Shown here in pieces: positions 49,743 to 59,846 of a DNA stretch of 64,000 nucleotides; positions within the stretch are counted from its first letter, which is position 1; each line of letters begins with the position of its first letter. Location: positions 1 to 64,000 of the forward strand of contig JAKOZT010000121.1 in assembly GCA_029779845.1 (NCBI GenBank). The letters run 5' to 3'. The position numbers and the translations under genes are program-made. The notes beneath the pieces were generated by a model. It was not told the DNA's origin. It searched no databases and saw nothing but the letters and a program-made list of their open reading frames with translations. The DNA comes from Pseudomonadota bacterium (GTDB taxonomy: Bacteria; Pseudomonadota; Gammaproteobacteria; Burkholderiales; Burkholderiaceae_C).

Positions 49743-50811
49743 CGAAGCACTTGGTCGTGATGGCGGCGGGGACCGGCGGTCACGTGATCCCCGGCCTCGC
49801 GGTGGCGCGCGAGATGCTCGCGCGCGGCTGGACAGTCAGCTGGCTGGGCACCACGCACGGCATGGAGAACAGGCTGGTGCCGCCCTCGGGCGTGCCGATG
49901 GACACCATCGCCTTCAGCGGGGTGCGCGGCAAGGGCCTGCTGCACACGCTGACCGGCGGCGTGCGTCTGCTGGGCGCGTTCTGGAGTTGCCTGCGCATCC
50001 TGCGCGCGCGCCGCGCCGACGCGGTGCTGGGCATGGGCGGCTACGTCTGCTTCCCCGGCGGGCTGATGGCCGCGCTGATCGGCAAGCCGCTGGTGCTGGT
50101 CAATGCCGATGCGGCACTGCTGATGAGCAACAAGGCGCTGCTGCCGGTGGCGGATCGCATCGCCTTCGGCTTCGACGGCCCGGGTCTAGCCAAGATGAAG
50201 CGCTCGGTGGTCACCGGCAACCCGGTGCGCGCCGAGATCGAGGCGCTGCCCGAACCGGCGCAGCGCTTCGCCGGCCGCAGCGGCCCCTTGCGCGTGCTGG
50301 TGGTCGGCGGCAGCCTGGGCGCGCGCGCGCTCAACGAGGCGCTGCCGCAGGCACTCGCGCTGATCGGCATCGGCGAGCGCCCGCAGGTGACGCACCAGAC
50401 CGGCGCCGCGAACATCGACGACGTGCGCGCCGGCTACCAACGCGCCGGCGTCGAAGCCGAGCTGCTGCCCTTCATCGACGACATGGCGCAGCGCCTCGCC
50501 GACTGCGACCTGATCGTCTGCCGCGCCGGCGCGGTGACGGTCAGCGAGCTGTGCGCCGCCGGCGTCGCCGCGGTGCTGGTGCCGCTGGTGGTCAGCACCA
50601 CCTCGCACCAGCGCGACAACGCGCAGTGGCTGGCCTCGCAGGGCGCGGGCCTGCACCTGCCGCAGAGCGAGCTGTCGCCCAAACGCCTGGCCGAGGTGCT
50701 GACCGGGCTGACGCGCGAGGCCCTGCTCGCGATGGCGACCAAGGCACGTTCCCTCGCCAAACCCAAGGCGGCCGCGCGCGTGGCCGACCAGATCGAATCA
50801 TTGGTGGCCGC

Positions 50812-50815
<4 letters not shown>
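49739..50815 (+). CDS. murG: Lipid II synthase (UDP-GlcNAc transferase)
   Basis: The 358-residue GT-B enzyme adds GlcNAc to lipid I on the inner face of the membrane. The N-terminal [26 protein letters not shown] and the C-terminal donor site [13 protein letters not shown] and [11 protein letters not shown] are present. ATGA overlaps ftsW and murC. Confidence 0.96.
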
Positions 50816-52217
<1,402 letters not shown>

Positions 52218-52221
<4 letters not shown>

Positions 52222-52334
52222 GACACCGCGTGTTGATCGCATCTTTGCGGGCCGAGCGCCGGGCCGCTCCCAAGCCGGCCCGTATCCCCTCGGGGGATCG
52301 GCCGGCGTACTCGTCGGACGAGGGGCTGTCATGA
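52218..52334 (+). CDS. Small coupling ORF between murC and ddl
   Basis: A 38-residue Arg/Ser/Pro-rich frame (starts [10 protein letters not shown]) begins inside the murC stop (ATGA) and ends inside the ddl start (ATGA). It overlaps the palindromic element at 52274-52306. It has no ribosome site apart from coupling and no family. It may simply carry ribosomes across the insert from murC to ddl. Whether the peptide is stable is unknown. Confidence 0.4.
52274..52306. repeat. Palindromic element between murC and ddl
   Basis: GCCGGCC-CGT-ATCCCC-TCG-GGGGAT-C-GGCCGGC forms a long stem. The surrounding sequence (about 52245-52330) resembles GC-rich dispersed repeats seen after gene ends in Burkholderiales genomes; I recall the type, not an exact match. 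Without it murC and ddl would nearly touch. Confidence 0.55.
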
Positions 52335-53281
52335 CTGACCCCAAGAGCCTCGGCAAGGTCGCCGTGCTGATGGGCGGCAGCTCGGCCGAGCGCGAGATCT
52401 CACTGATGAGCGGCGGCGGCGTGCTGGCCGCGCTGCAATCGCAGGGCGTCGACGCGCACGCCTTCGATCCGGCCGAGCGCGAGCTCGTCGAGCTCAAGCG
52501 CGACGGCTACGCGCGCGCCTTCATTGCGCTGCATGGCCGCCACGGCGAGGACGGCACGGTGCAGGGCGCGCTCGAGCTGCTGCGCATCCCGTACACCGGC
52601 CCGGGCGTGATGGCCTCGGCGATCGCGATCGACAAGGTGATGACCAAGCGGCTGTGGCAGGCGGTCGGCCTGCCGACGCCGAAGTACGTGGCGCTGCCGC
52701 GCGATGCGCAGTCGCGCCAGCGTGTCGTGCAGGTGCCCGACGAGCTCGGCCTGCCGCTGATCGTCAAGCCGCCGCACGAGGGCTCGTCGATCGGCGTGAC
52801 GAAGGTGAAGGGCTACTCGCAGATGCAGGACGCCGTCGCGCTGGCCGCGAACTACGACGACGTGGTGCTGTGCGAGGAATTCATCGAAGGCGACGAGCTG
52901 ACCTGCCCGGTGCTGGGCGAAGGCGAGAACGCGCGCGCGCTGCCGGTGATCCGCATCGTCGCGCCCGAGGGCGCCTACGACTACCAGAACAAGTACTTCA
53001 CCGACGTCACGCAGTACCTCGTGCCCAGCGGCCTGCCGGAAGCGGAAGAGCGCGAGATCCAGCGCATCGTCGTCGAGGCCTACCGCGCGCTCGGCTGCCG
53101 CGGGTGGGGCCGCGCCGACCTGATGGTGCGCGCGTCGGACCGCAGGCCGTATCTGCTGGAGATGAACACCAGCCCCGGCATGACTTCGCACTCGCTGGTG
53201 CCGATGTCGGCCAAGGCCGCCGGCATGAGCTACGAGCAGCTGTGCCTGCACATCGCGGCGAGCGCCGCGCTGGACGGTTGA
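52331..53281 (+). CDS. ddl: D-alanine--D-alanine ligase
   Basis: The 316-residue ATP-grasp ligase supplies D-Ala-D-Ala for MurF. It begins [17 protein letters not shown]. It has the ATP/substrate motifs [37 protein letters not shown] and [16 protein letters not shown]. DdlB type by position in the division cluster. ftsQ starts 7 bases after the stop. Confidence 0.96.
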   Translation: MTDPKSLGKVAVLMGGSSAEREISLMSGGGVLAALQSQGVDAHAFDPAERELVELKRDGYARAFIALHGRHGEDGTVQGALELLRIPYTGPGVMASAIAIDKVMTKRLWQAVGLPTPKYVALPRDAQSRQRVVQVPDELGLPLIVKPPHEGSSIGVTKVKGYSQMQDAVALAANYDDVVLCEEFIEGDELTCPVLGEGENARALPVIRIVAPEGAYDYQNKYFTDVTQYLVPSGLPEAEEREIQRIVVEAYRALGCRGWGRADLMVRASDRRPYLLEMNTSPGMTSHSLVPMSAKAAGMSYEQLCLHIAASAALDG

Positions 53282-53288
53282 GCGAGAC

Positions 53289-54098
53289 ATGGCCCGCCGC
53301 AAGCCCGCCACTCCCCAGCGCGCCGCCGGCGTGCCGGGCGACGTGCGCCTGATGAACGCCAGCGCCGCGCTGTTCGCCGTGCTGGGCGTGCTGGCGCTCG
53401 CGGCGGTGGCGGCGCTGTGGCTGGCGCGCCAGCCGGTGTTCGCCTTGCGCGCGATCCGCGTCGAGGGCGACGTGGCGCGCAACAGCGCCGCGACCATCCG
53501 CGCCGCGGCGATGCCGCGCCTGGCGGGCAACTTCTTCTCGCTCGACCTGCAATCGGCGCGCGAGGCCTTCGAGGCCGTGCCCTGGGTGCGCCACGCGGTG
53601 GTGCAGCGCATCTGGCCGAACCGCCTCGCGGTGCGGCTGGAGGAGCACCGCGCCGCCGCGCTGTGGGCCACCGAGGAAGGCGAGGACAAGCTCGTCAACA
53701 CCTTCGGCGAGGTGTTCGACGCCAACCCCGGCGACGTCGAGGACGACGAGCTGCCGCTGCTCAGCGGGCCCGAGGGCAGCTCGCAGCGCCTGCTCGGCCT
53801 GTACCAGCGGCTGCAGCCGCTGACCGCGCCGCTGGAGATGGGCATCGCCGAGCTGGACATGTCGGGGCGCGGATCGGTCAGCGTCGAGCTGGAAGGCGGC
53901 GCGGTGATCGAGATCGGGCGCGGCAGCGACGACGAGCTGGCCGCGCGGCTGCAGCGCTTCGTGGCCACCGTGCCGCAGGTGATCGCGCAGCACCAGCGCC
54001 CGCTGGTGCACGCCGACCTGCGCCACAACGAGGGATACGCGGTGCGGCTCAAGGGCGTGACCACCAGCGCGCTCACCGCCGGCGCCGGGAGGAAATAG
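53289..54098 (+). CDS. ftsQ: Cell division protein FtsQ
   Basis: The 269-residue bitopic protein has a short cytoplasmic tail, one helix (about 28-48), a POTRA domain (about 52-122; ALRAIRVEGDV) and a beta domain that binds FtsB/FtsL. WPNRLAVRLEEHR is characteristic. Sits between ddl and ftsA as usual. Confidence 0.94.
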   Translation: MARRKPATPQRAAGVPGDVRLMNASAALFAVLGVLALAAVAALWLARQPVFALRAIRVEGDVARNSAATIRAAAMPRLAGNFFSLDLQSAREAFEAVPWVRHAVVQRIWPNRLAVRLEEHRAAALWATEEGEDKLVNTFGEVFDANPGDVEDDELPLLSGPEGSSQRLLGLYQRLQPLTAPLEMGIAELDMSGRGSVSVELEGGAVIEIGRGSDDELAARLQRFVATVPQVIAQHQRPLVHADLRHNEGYAVRLKGVTTSALTAGAGRK

Positions 54099-54102
54099 GA
54101 AG

Positions 54103-55332
54103 ATGGCCAAGGAATACAAGGATCTGATCGTCGGGCTGGACATCGGCACCGCCAAGGTGATGGCGGTGGTGGCGGAGGTGCAGGCCGACGGCGAGCTGCG
54201 CATCGCCGGCCTCGGCGTCGCGCCCAGCCACGGGCTGAAGCGCGGCGTGGTGGTCAACATCGACGCGACGGTGGCCTCGATCCAGCAGGCGCTGAAAGAG
54301 GCCGAGATGATGGCCGACTGCAAGATCACGCGCGTCTACACCGGCATCACCGGCAGCCACATCCGCGGTCAGAACTCCACCGGCATGGTGATCGTGCGCG
54401 ACAAGGAGGTCACGCCGGTGGACGTGGCGCGCGTCGTCGAGACCGCCAAGGCGATCAACATCCCCAACGACCAGCGGCTGCTGCTGGTGCAGGCGCAGGA
54501 GTTCGTGATCGACGGCCACGAGGTCAAGGAGCCGATCGGCATGAGCGGCGGGCGCCTGGAGGTGAAGGTGCACATCGTCACCGGCGCCGGCAGCGCGGCC
54601 GAGAACATCGTGAAATGCGTGCGGCGCTGCGGGCTCGAAGTCGAGCAGCTGGTGCTGAACCCGAGCGCGTCCAGCCACTCGGTGCTGACCGACGACGAGA
54701 AGGATCTGGGCGTCGCGATCGTCGACATCGGCGCCGGCACGACGGACGTGGCGATCTTCACCGACGGCGCGATCCGCCACACCGCGGTGATCCCGATCGC
54801 GGGCGACCTGATCACCAGCGACATCGCGATGGCGCTGCGCACGCCGACCAAGGACGCCGAGGAGATCAAGATCGAGTACGGCGTCGCCAAGCAGCTGATC
54901 GCCGACCCGGCCGAGAACCTCGAGGTGCCCGGCCTGGGCGACCGCGCGCCGCGCATGCTCAGCCGCCAGGCGCTGGCCGGCGTGATCGAGCCGCGCGTCG
55001 AGGAGATCTATTCGCTGGTGCACCAGGTGATCCGCGACAGCGGCTGCGAGGAGCTGCTGTCCAGCGGCATCGTGATCACCGGCGGCGCGGCGGTGATGCC
55101 CGGCATGGTCGAGCTGGGCGAGGACATCTTCCTCAAGCCGGTGCGCAAGGGCGTGCCCACCTACCGCGGCCCGCTGGCCGACATGATCGCCAATCCGCGC
55201 TCGGCCACCGTGATGGGCCTGCTCGAAGAGGCGCGCCTGGGGCGCACGCGCGGCCAGCGCGCCGCGCAGCAGGCCGGCTCGGTGCAGACCCTGTTCGGCC
55301 GCGCCAAGGAATGGTTCCTCGGCAACTTCTGA
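54103..55332 (+). CDS. ftsA: Actin-like division protein FtsA
   Basis: The 409-residue protein tethers FtsZ to the membrane. It has actin-type ATP motifs GLDIGTAKVMAVV and VDIGAGTTDVAIF, and ITGGAAVMPG. The C-terminus KEWFLGNF is the amphipathic membrane-targeting helix. It starts 4 bases after ftsQ. Confidence 0.96.
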   Translation: MAKEYKDLIVGLDIGTAKVMAVVAEVQADGELRIAGLGVAPSHGLKRGVVVNIDATVASIQQALKEAEMMADCKITRVYTGITGSHIRGQNSTGMVIVRDKEVTPVDVARVVETAKAINIPNDQRLLLVQAQEFVIDGHEVKEPIGMSGGRLEVKVHIVTGAGSAAENIVKCVRRCGLEVEQLVLNPSASSHSVLTDDEKDLGVAIVDIGAGTTDVAIFTDGAIRHTAVIPIAGDLITSDIAMALRTPTKDAEEIKIEYGVAKQLIADPAENLEVPGLGDRAPRMLSRQALAGVIEPRVEEIYSLVHQVIRDSGCEELLSSGIVITGGAAVMPGMVELGEDIFLKPVRKGVPTYRGPLADMIANPRSATVMGLLEEARLGRTRGQRAAQQAGSVQTLFGRAKEWFLGNF

Positions 55333-55343
55333 AAGGGCGGCGC

Positions 55344-55480
55344 ATGAACAACCACGGTCCCCCTTTCATCCCGATTCAAGCGATCCGGCGAAGACCGGAA
55401 TCACGAGAACAGCGCCTCGGCGCAGCAAGACGCAAGCACCTCACCACACGGCAACTGCAAGACGGAAACGGAGAAACACC
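55344..55480. other. ftsA-ftsZ gap with hairpin and an overlapping small frame
   Basis: A hairpin TCCGG-CGAAGA-CCGGA lies at 55384-55399. A 50-codon frame (55344-55496, starts [12 protein letters not shown]) runs across the gap and ends 16 bases inside ftsZ. Composition suggests a repeat remnant rather than a protein. The ribosome site of ftsZ is GGAG before 55481. A dedicated ftsZ promoter is not obvious. Confidence 0.4.
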
Positions 55481-56680
55481 ATGCCCATCGAAATGATCGA
55501 AGAGTTCGACCTCGGCACCAAGATCAAGGTCATCGGCGTCGGCGGCGGCGGCGGCAACGCCGTCGAGCACATGATCGCCAAGAACGTGCAGGGCGTGGAG
55601 TTCATCTGCGCCAACACCGACGCGCAGGCGCTGAACCGCTCGGCGGCCTCGTCGCAGATCCAGCTCGGCAGCACCGGCCTGGGCGCGGGCGCCAAGCCGG
55701 AAGCCGGCCGCGCCGCGGCGGAGGAAGCGGTGGACCGCATCCGCGAATCGATCAGCGGCGCCAACATGCTGTTCATCACCGCCGGCATGGGCGGCGGCAC
55801 CGGCACCGGCGCGGCGCCGGTGATCGCGCGCATCGCCAAGGAGATGAACATCCTGACGGTCGGCGTGGTCACCAAGCCCTTCGAGTTCGAGGGCAACCGG
55901 CGCATGAAGGCGGCCGACAACGGCCTGGCGGAGCTGGAGGCCAACGTCGACTCGCTGATCGTCATCCTCAACGACAAGCTGCTCGAGGTGCTGGGCGACG
56001 ACGTCACCCAGGACGAGGCCTTCGCGCACGCCAACGACGTGCTGCGCAACGCGGTGGGCGGCATCAGCGACATCATCCACATCCCGGGGATGGTGAACGT
56101 CGACTTCGAGGACGTGAAGACGGTGATGGGCGAGCCCGGCAAGGCGATGATGGGCACGGCGATGGCCGCCGGCCCGGACCGCGCCAACAAGGCCGCCGAA
56201 GCGGCGGTGGCCTGCCCGCTGCTGGAAGGCATCGACCTCTCCGGCGCGCGCGGCGTGCTGGTGCTGATCGCGGCGAACCGCGCCAACTTCAAGTTGAGCG
56301 AGAGCCGCAACGCGATGAACACCATCCGCCGCTATGCCGCCGAGGATGCGCACGTGATCTACGGCACGGCCTACGACGACACGCTGGGCGACCAGCTGCG
56401 CGTGACGGTGATCGCCACGGGTCTCTCGCCGGTGAAGCGCCAGCAGGCCGCGCCGATCCAGGTGGTGCACAGCGCGCCGGCGCAGCGCACCGGCACCGAC
56501 AACATCCCGGTGCTGACCACGCCGGTGCAGAACACGCCGCCGGCGCACGACTACACCGCGCTCAACACGCCCAGCGTGTGGCGCAACGGCCGCACCGCGG
56601 CGGCCAAGGTCGATGCGCTGGCCAGCCATGGCATGGACGAGATCGAGATTCCGGCATTCCTGCGCAAGCAGGCGGATTGA
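55481..56680 (+). CDS. ftsZ: Tubulin-like division GTPase FtsZ
   Basis: The 399-residue GTPase forms the Z ring. It shows [16 protein letters not shown], the tubulin signature [10 protein letters not shown], and the T7 loop [13 protein letters not shown] Pro/Thr-rich linker (about 325-385) follows, then the conserved C-terminal peptide [14 protein letters not shown] that binds FtsA and ZipA-like partners. Length is normal for Burkholderiales. Confidence 0.98.
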   Translation: MPIEMIEEFDLGTKIKVIGVGGGGGNAVEHMIAKNVQGVEFICANTDAQALNRSAASSQIQLGSTGLGAGAKPEAGRAAAEEAVDRIRESISGANMLFITAGMGGGTGTGAAPVIARIAKEMNILTVGVVTKPFEFEGNRRMKAADNGLAELEANVDSLIVILNDKLLEVLGDDVTQDEAFAHANDVLRNAVGGISDIIHIPGMVNVDFEDVKTVMGEPGKAMMGTAMAAGPDRANKAAEAAVACPLLEGIDLSGARGVLVLIAANRANFKLSESRNAMNTIRRYAAEDAHVIYGTAYDDTLGDQLRVTVIATGLSPVKRQQAAPIQVVHSAPAQRTGTDNIPVLTTPVQNTPPAHDYTALNTPSVWRNGRTAAAKVDALASHGMDEIEIPAFLRKQAD

Positions 56681-56688
56681 TCCCGAAT

Positions 56689-56756
56689 CCGTTCACCCTG
56701 AGCCTGTCGAAGGGCCCGCGCGACGCGATGGGCTTCGACAGGCTCAGCCCGAACGG
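56689..56756. repeat. Dispersed inverted repeat between ftsZ and lpxC
   Basis: Two 24-base arms (56689-56712 and 56733-56756) pair with three adjacent mismatches. The core CTGAGCCTGTCGAAG with CTTCGACAGGCTCAG is a motif I know as widely dispersed in Proteobacteria. It makes a long hairpin that could end or slow ftsZ transcripts. Confidence 0.8.
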
Positions 56757-56784
56757 TGAAATCCGGCGGCGTGCCGGATCGGGG

Positions 56785-56796
56785 ACAATCGCGGCC
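56785..56796 (+). promoter_or_regulatory. ACAATCGCGGCC motif abutting the lpxC start
   Basis: GACAAT (56784-56789) ends 7 bases before the ATG at 56797. As a -10 element it would give a leaderless lpxC message, separate from the division operon. No strong -35 is visible. Confidence 0.45.
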
Positions 56797-57732
56797 ATGT
56801 TGCAGCAACGCACCCTGAAGTCCATGACCCGCGCCGTCGGCGTGGGCGTGCACGGCGGGCAGCGCGTGGAGCTGACGCTGCGCCCCGCGCCGCCCGACCA
56901 CGGCATCGTGTTCCGGCGTGTCGACCTGCCGCAGCCGGTGGCGATTCCGCTCTCGGCCGAAGTGGTCAGCGACACGCGCATGGCCACCACGCTGTCGCCC
57001 GGCGGCGACCCGGGCGCGCCCAAGGTCAAGACCGTCGAGCACCTGCTGTCGGCCTGCGCCGGCCTGGGGCTGGACAACCTCGTCATCGATCTGACCGCCG
57101 AGGAGGTGCCCATCCTCGACGGCTCGGCGGCCTCGTTCGTCTACCTGCTGCAAAGCGCCGGCATCGAACTGCAGGACGCGCCCAAGCGCTTCATCCGCGT
57201 CAAGAAGCCGGTGGAGCTGCGCGAAGGCGAGGGCGAGCGGCTGATGTGGGCGCGGCTCGAGCCCTTCGAGGGCTACAAGCTGAGCTTCGAGATCGAGTTC
57301 CACCACCCGGCGGTCGACCAGACCGGCCAGCGCGTCACCTTCGACATGGGCTCGGGCAACTACAAGCGCGAGATCGCGCGTGCCCGCACCTTCGGCTTCA
57401 GCAAGGACGTCGACATGATGCGCGCGCGCGGCCTGGGCCTGGGCGGCAGCATGGACAACGTGATCGTCGTCGACGAATCGAAGGTGCTCAATGCCGAGGG
57501 GCTGCGCTACGACGACGAGTTCGTCAAGCACAAGATCCTCGACGCGATCGGCGACATGGCGATGGCCGGCCGGCCCATCCTGGCCGCCTACAGCGCCTTC
57601 AAGTCGGGCCATGCGCTGAACAACAAGCTGCTGCGCAAGCTGATGGCGGACACCGACGCCTACGACATCGTCACGATCGACGACCCTTCCCGCCTGCCGC
57701 GCGGATTGTCCGAACTCGCGCCCGCCTGGTAG
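56797..57732 (+). CDS. lpxC: UDP-3-O-acyl-GlcNAc deacetylase
   Basis: The 311-residue zinc enzyme catalyses the committed step of lipid A synthesis. Zinc ligand H82 (VEHLLSA) and later His/Asp ligands in [10 protein letters not shown] are present, with the catalytic His in [18 protein letters not shown] and [13 protein letters not shown] are family motifs. It ends the division cluster as in most Proteobacteria. Length is normal. Confidence 0.97.
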   Translation: MLQQRTLKSMTRAVGVGVHGGQRVELTLRPAPPDHGIVFRRVDLPQPVAIPLSAEVVSDTRMATTLSPGGDPGAPKVKTVEHLLSACAGLGLDNLVIDLTAEEVPILDGSAASFVYLLQSAGIELQDAPKRFIRVKKPVELREGEGERLMWARLEPFEGYKLSFEIEFHHPAVDQTGQRVTFDMGSGNYKREIARARTFGFSKDVDMMRARGLGLGGSMDNVIVVDESKVLNAEGLRYDDEFVKHKILDAIGDMAMAGRPILAAYSAFKSGHALNNKLLRKLMADTDAYDIVTIDDPSRLPRGLSELAPAW

Positions 57733-57744
57733 GGAAGAGCCGGC

Positions 57745-57930
57745 ATGCTGATCTTCCGCTGGATCGTCCTGCTGCTGCTGGTCTCCGGGCTGCTGTGCTT
57801 CGCGATGTACATCGGCACGCGCGACGCGGCGTGGCGGCAGCGCGGCCTCCTGATCGTCAAGTGGACGGTGATCGCGGCGCTCGGCTTCTTCGCCGTGCTG
57901 CTGCTCGAACGCATGGCGATGGTGCTATGA
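57745..57930 (+). CDS. Small two-helix membrane protein
   Basis: The 61-residue protein has hydrophobic helices at about 5-23 and 36-55 joined by RDAAWRQRG. I do not recognise a named family. Its start (MLIFRWIV) resembles that of the next gene (MTIFRWIM), and the two are coupled by an ATGA overlap. AGGGAAGAG precedes the ATG 12 bases after lpxC. Confidence 0.65.
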   Translation: MLIFRWIVLLLLVSGLLCFAMYIGTRDAAWRQRGLLIVKWTVIAALGFFAVLLLERMAMVL

Positions 57931-58148
57931 CGATCTTCCGCTGGATCATGGGCGTGTTCGGCGGGCTGTTCGCCGCCGGCTGGGCCTTCACCTTCCTGAT
58001 GTACGTGCTGCGCGACGACGACCGCTTCGCCGAACTCGGCAAGCGGCTGCGCCACTTCACCATCCTGATCGCGCTGTTCTGGTTCAACTTCGAGATCTGG
58101 GGCCGCGTGATCTGGACCATCGTCACCTGGAACTCGCCGCGCACCTGA
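57927..58148 (+). CDS. Small two-helix membrane protein
   Basis: The 73-residue protein has helices at about 6-28 and 46-68. Its start MTIFRWIMGVF resembles that of the upstream protein, so the pair may be paralogous or form a complex. Function unknown. Its last 26 bases overlap the convergent esterase gene. Confidence 0.65.
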   Translation: MTIFRWIMGVFGGLFAAGWAFTFLMYVLRDDDRFAELGKRLRHFTILIALFWFNFEIWGRVIWTIVTWNSPRT

Positions 58149-58728
58149 CGAGGCCGAGGAAGGCGGCGATCTCGCCGAGGTGATCGTCGAAATCGCTCAG
58201 CGCGTGGTCGCCGCCTTCGAGCAGCTTGATCCTGCAGCCGGCGTAGCGTGAGGCCATCTCGCGCCAGTCCAGGACCTCGTCGCCCTTGGCGATCACCGCG
58301 AAATAGCGCTCGGGCCGCGTGATCGCGCCCGGCGTCAGCGCGCGCAGTTCATCGACGAACTCGGGGCGGAAGTAGAAGCGCTGATCCGGGTCGTGCCAGC
58401 TGGTCTGCTCGCCGATGTACTTGGCCAGGTCGCGCGCCGGGTCCACCGCCGGATTCAGCAGCACCGCCGGGCAGGCCAGCCGTTCGGCCACCGCTGTGGC
58501 ATAGAAGCCGCCCAGCGAGCTGCCGATCACCGCCATGCGCTCGCGCGGCCAGTCGCTCGTGCCGGCCAGCACCAGCGCCATCGCCTCGCGCGGCGAGGGC
58601 GGCAGCTGCGGGCACCACCAGTGCAGGTCGGGCCGGTGTTCCTTCACCCACGCGGCCATGCGCCTGGCCTTGGCGGATTGCGGCGAGGAGCGGAAGCCGT
58701 GCAGGTAGAGCAGGTGCGTCGTCGTCAT
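58123..58728 (-). CDS. YqiA-like alpha/beta-hydrolase (esterase)
   Basis: The 201-residue protein has the YqiA/UPF0227 pattern: LLYLHGFRSSPQSAKA at the oxyanion loop, nucleophile elbow GSSLGGFYA (Ser about 69), LLNPAVDP, Asp in AKGDEVLDW and His in EGGDHALSDF. E. coli YqiA hydrolyses short acyl-CoA and p-nitrophenyl esters. The ATG at 58728 gives the family start. Divergent from the phosphofructokinase gene. Confidence 0.88.
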   Translation of the reverse strand: MTTTHLLYLHGFRSSPQSAKARRMAAWVKEHRPDLHWWCPQLPPSPREAMALVLAGTSDWPRERMAVIGSSLGGFYATAVAERLACPAVLLNPAVDPARDLAKYIGEQTSWHDPDQRFYFRPEFVDELRALTPGAITRPERYFAVIAKGDEVLDWREMASRYAGCRIKLLEGGDHALSDFDDHLGEIAAFLGLVRCAASSR

Positions 58729-58784
58729 CGCCCGCAGTCTGCCGCAATACACTGCCCGCGCATCGAAAGACGAGGAGAGCGAGC

Positions 58785-59846
58785 ATGCGTGTGGGCATCC
58801 TGACCGGCGGCGGCGACTGCCCGGGCCTGAACGCGGTGATCCGCGCGGTGGCGAAGTCGCTGATCAAGACCGCGGGCGCCGAGCTGGTCGGCATCGAGCA
58901 GGGCTTCCTGGGCTTGATCGAGCGCCGCGTGCGGCCGCTGGACCTGCGCTCGGTGGCCGGCATCATGGCCATCGGCGGCACCATCCTCGGCACGCACAAC
59001 AAGGCCAATCCGTTCGGCTACTTCGGCGCCGGCGGCGCCGACGTGTCGGCGCAGGTGCTCGACTACGTGCAAGAGCTGGGGCTGGACGCGATCGTCGTGA
59101 TCGGCGGCGACGGCAGCATGGCGATCGCGCAGCAGCTCGCCGAGCGCGGCGTGAACATCGTCGGCTGCCCCAAGACCATCGACAACGACCTCGCGCACAC
59201 CGACCGCAGCTTCGGCTTCGACACCGCGGTGGCCATCGTCACCGAGGCGCTCGATCGATTGCAGACCACCGGCCAGAGCCATGGCCGCGTGATGATCCTC
59301 GAGACGATGGGCCGCTGGGCCGGCTGGATCGCGCTGCACGCGGGGCTGGCCGGCGGCGCCGACGTGATCCTGATCCCCGAGCTGCCGTACCGGCTCGACG
59401 CCGTGGCGCAGGTCTGCCGCGAACGCGCGGCGCGCCAGCGCTACACGCTGGTGTGCGTCGCCGAGGGCGCCAGGCCCGAGGGCGGCAGCGTCACGGTGAA
59501 GGAGCGCATCGCGGACTCGCCCGAGCCGGTGCGCCTGGGCGGCGTCGGCAACGTGCTGCGCGCGCAGTTGGAGCCGCTGGTCGATTGCGAGGTGCGCACC
59601 ACCATCCTCGGCCACGTGCAGCGCGGCGGCCCGCCGACGCCGTTCGACCGCGTGCTCGCCACGCAGTACGGCCACGCCGCCGCGCAGCTGGTGGCGGCGC
59701 GCGAGTTCAACCGCGTGGTGGTGTGCCGCGGCGAGCGCATCGAGAGCGTGCCGCTGGCCGAGGTGGCCGGGCGCAGCCGCAACGTGCCGCTAGCTCACCC
59801 CTTGTTGCGCACCGCCTCCGACACCGGCATCTCGCTCGGGCGCTGA
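58785..59846 (+). CDS. 6-phosphofructokinase (group with GGDGS and PKTIDND)
   Basis: The 353-residue enzyme phosphorylates fructose-6-phosphate. Phosphate-donor motifs are LTGGGDCPGLN (7-17), GGDGS (107-111) and PKTIDND (K130). ATP-type PFKs have Gly at both diagnostic positions; PPi types have Asp and Lys. This one is Gly plus Lys, the mixed type seen in some ATP-dependent actinobacterial enzymes. TACACT (58748-58753) is a possible -10. Its 3' end overlaps the next gene by 52 bases on the opposite strand. Confidence 0.9.
   Translation: MRVGILTGGGDCPGLNAVIRAVAKSLIKTAGAELVGIEQGFLGLIERRVRPLDLRSVAGIMAIGGTILGTHNKANPFGYFGAGGADVSAQVLDYVQELGLDAIVVIGGDGSMAIAQQLAERGVNIVGCPKTIDNDLAHTDRSFGFDTAVAIVTEALDRLQTTGQSHGRVMILETMGRWAGWIALHAGLAGGADVILIPELPYRLDAVAQVCRERAARQRYTLVCVAEGARPEGGSVTVKERIADSPEPVRLGGVGNVLRAQLEPLVDCEVRTTILGHVQRGGPPTPFDRVLATQYGHAAAQLVAAREFNRVVVCRGERIESVPLAEVAGRSRNVPLAHPLLRTASDTGISLGR

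Noticed and set aside
55344-55496. 50-codon frame between ftsA and ftsZ as a gene
   Set aside because: It overlaps a hairpin and runs into ftsZ; composition looks like repeat-derived sequence, so I describe it only as part of the gap.
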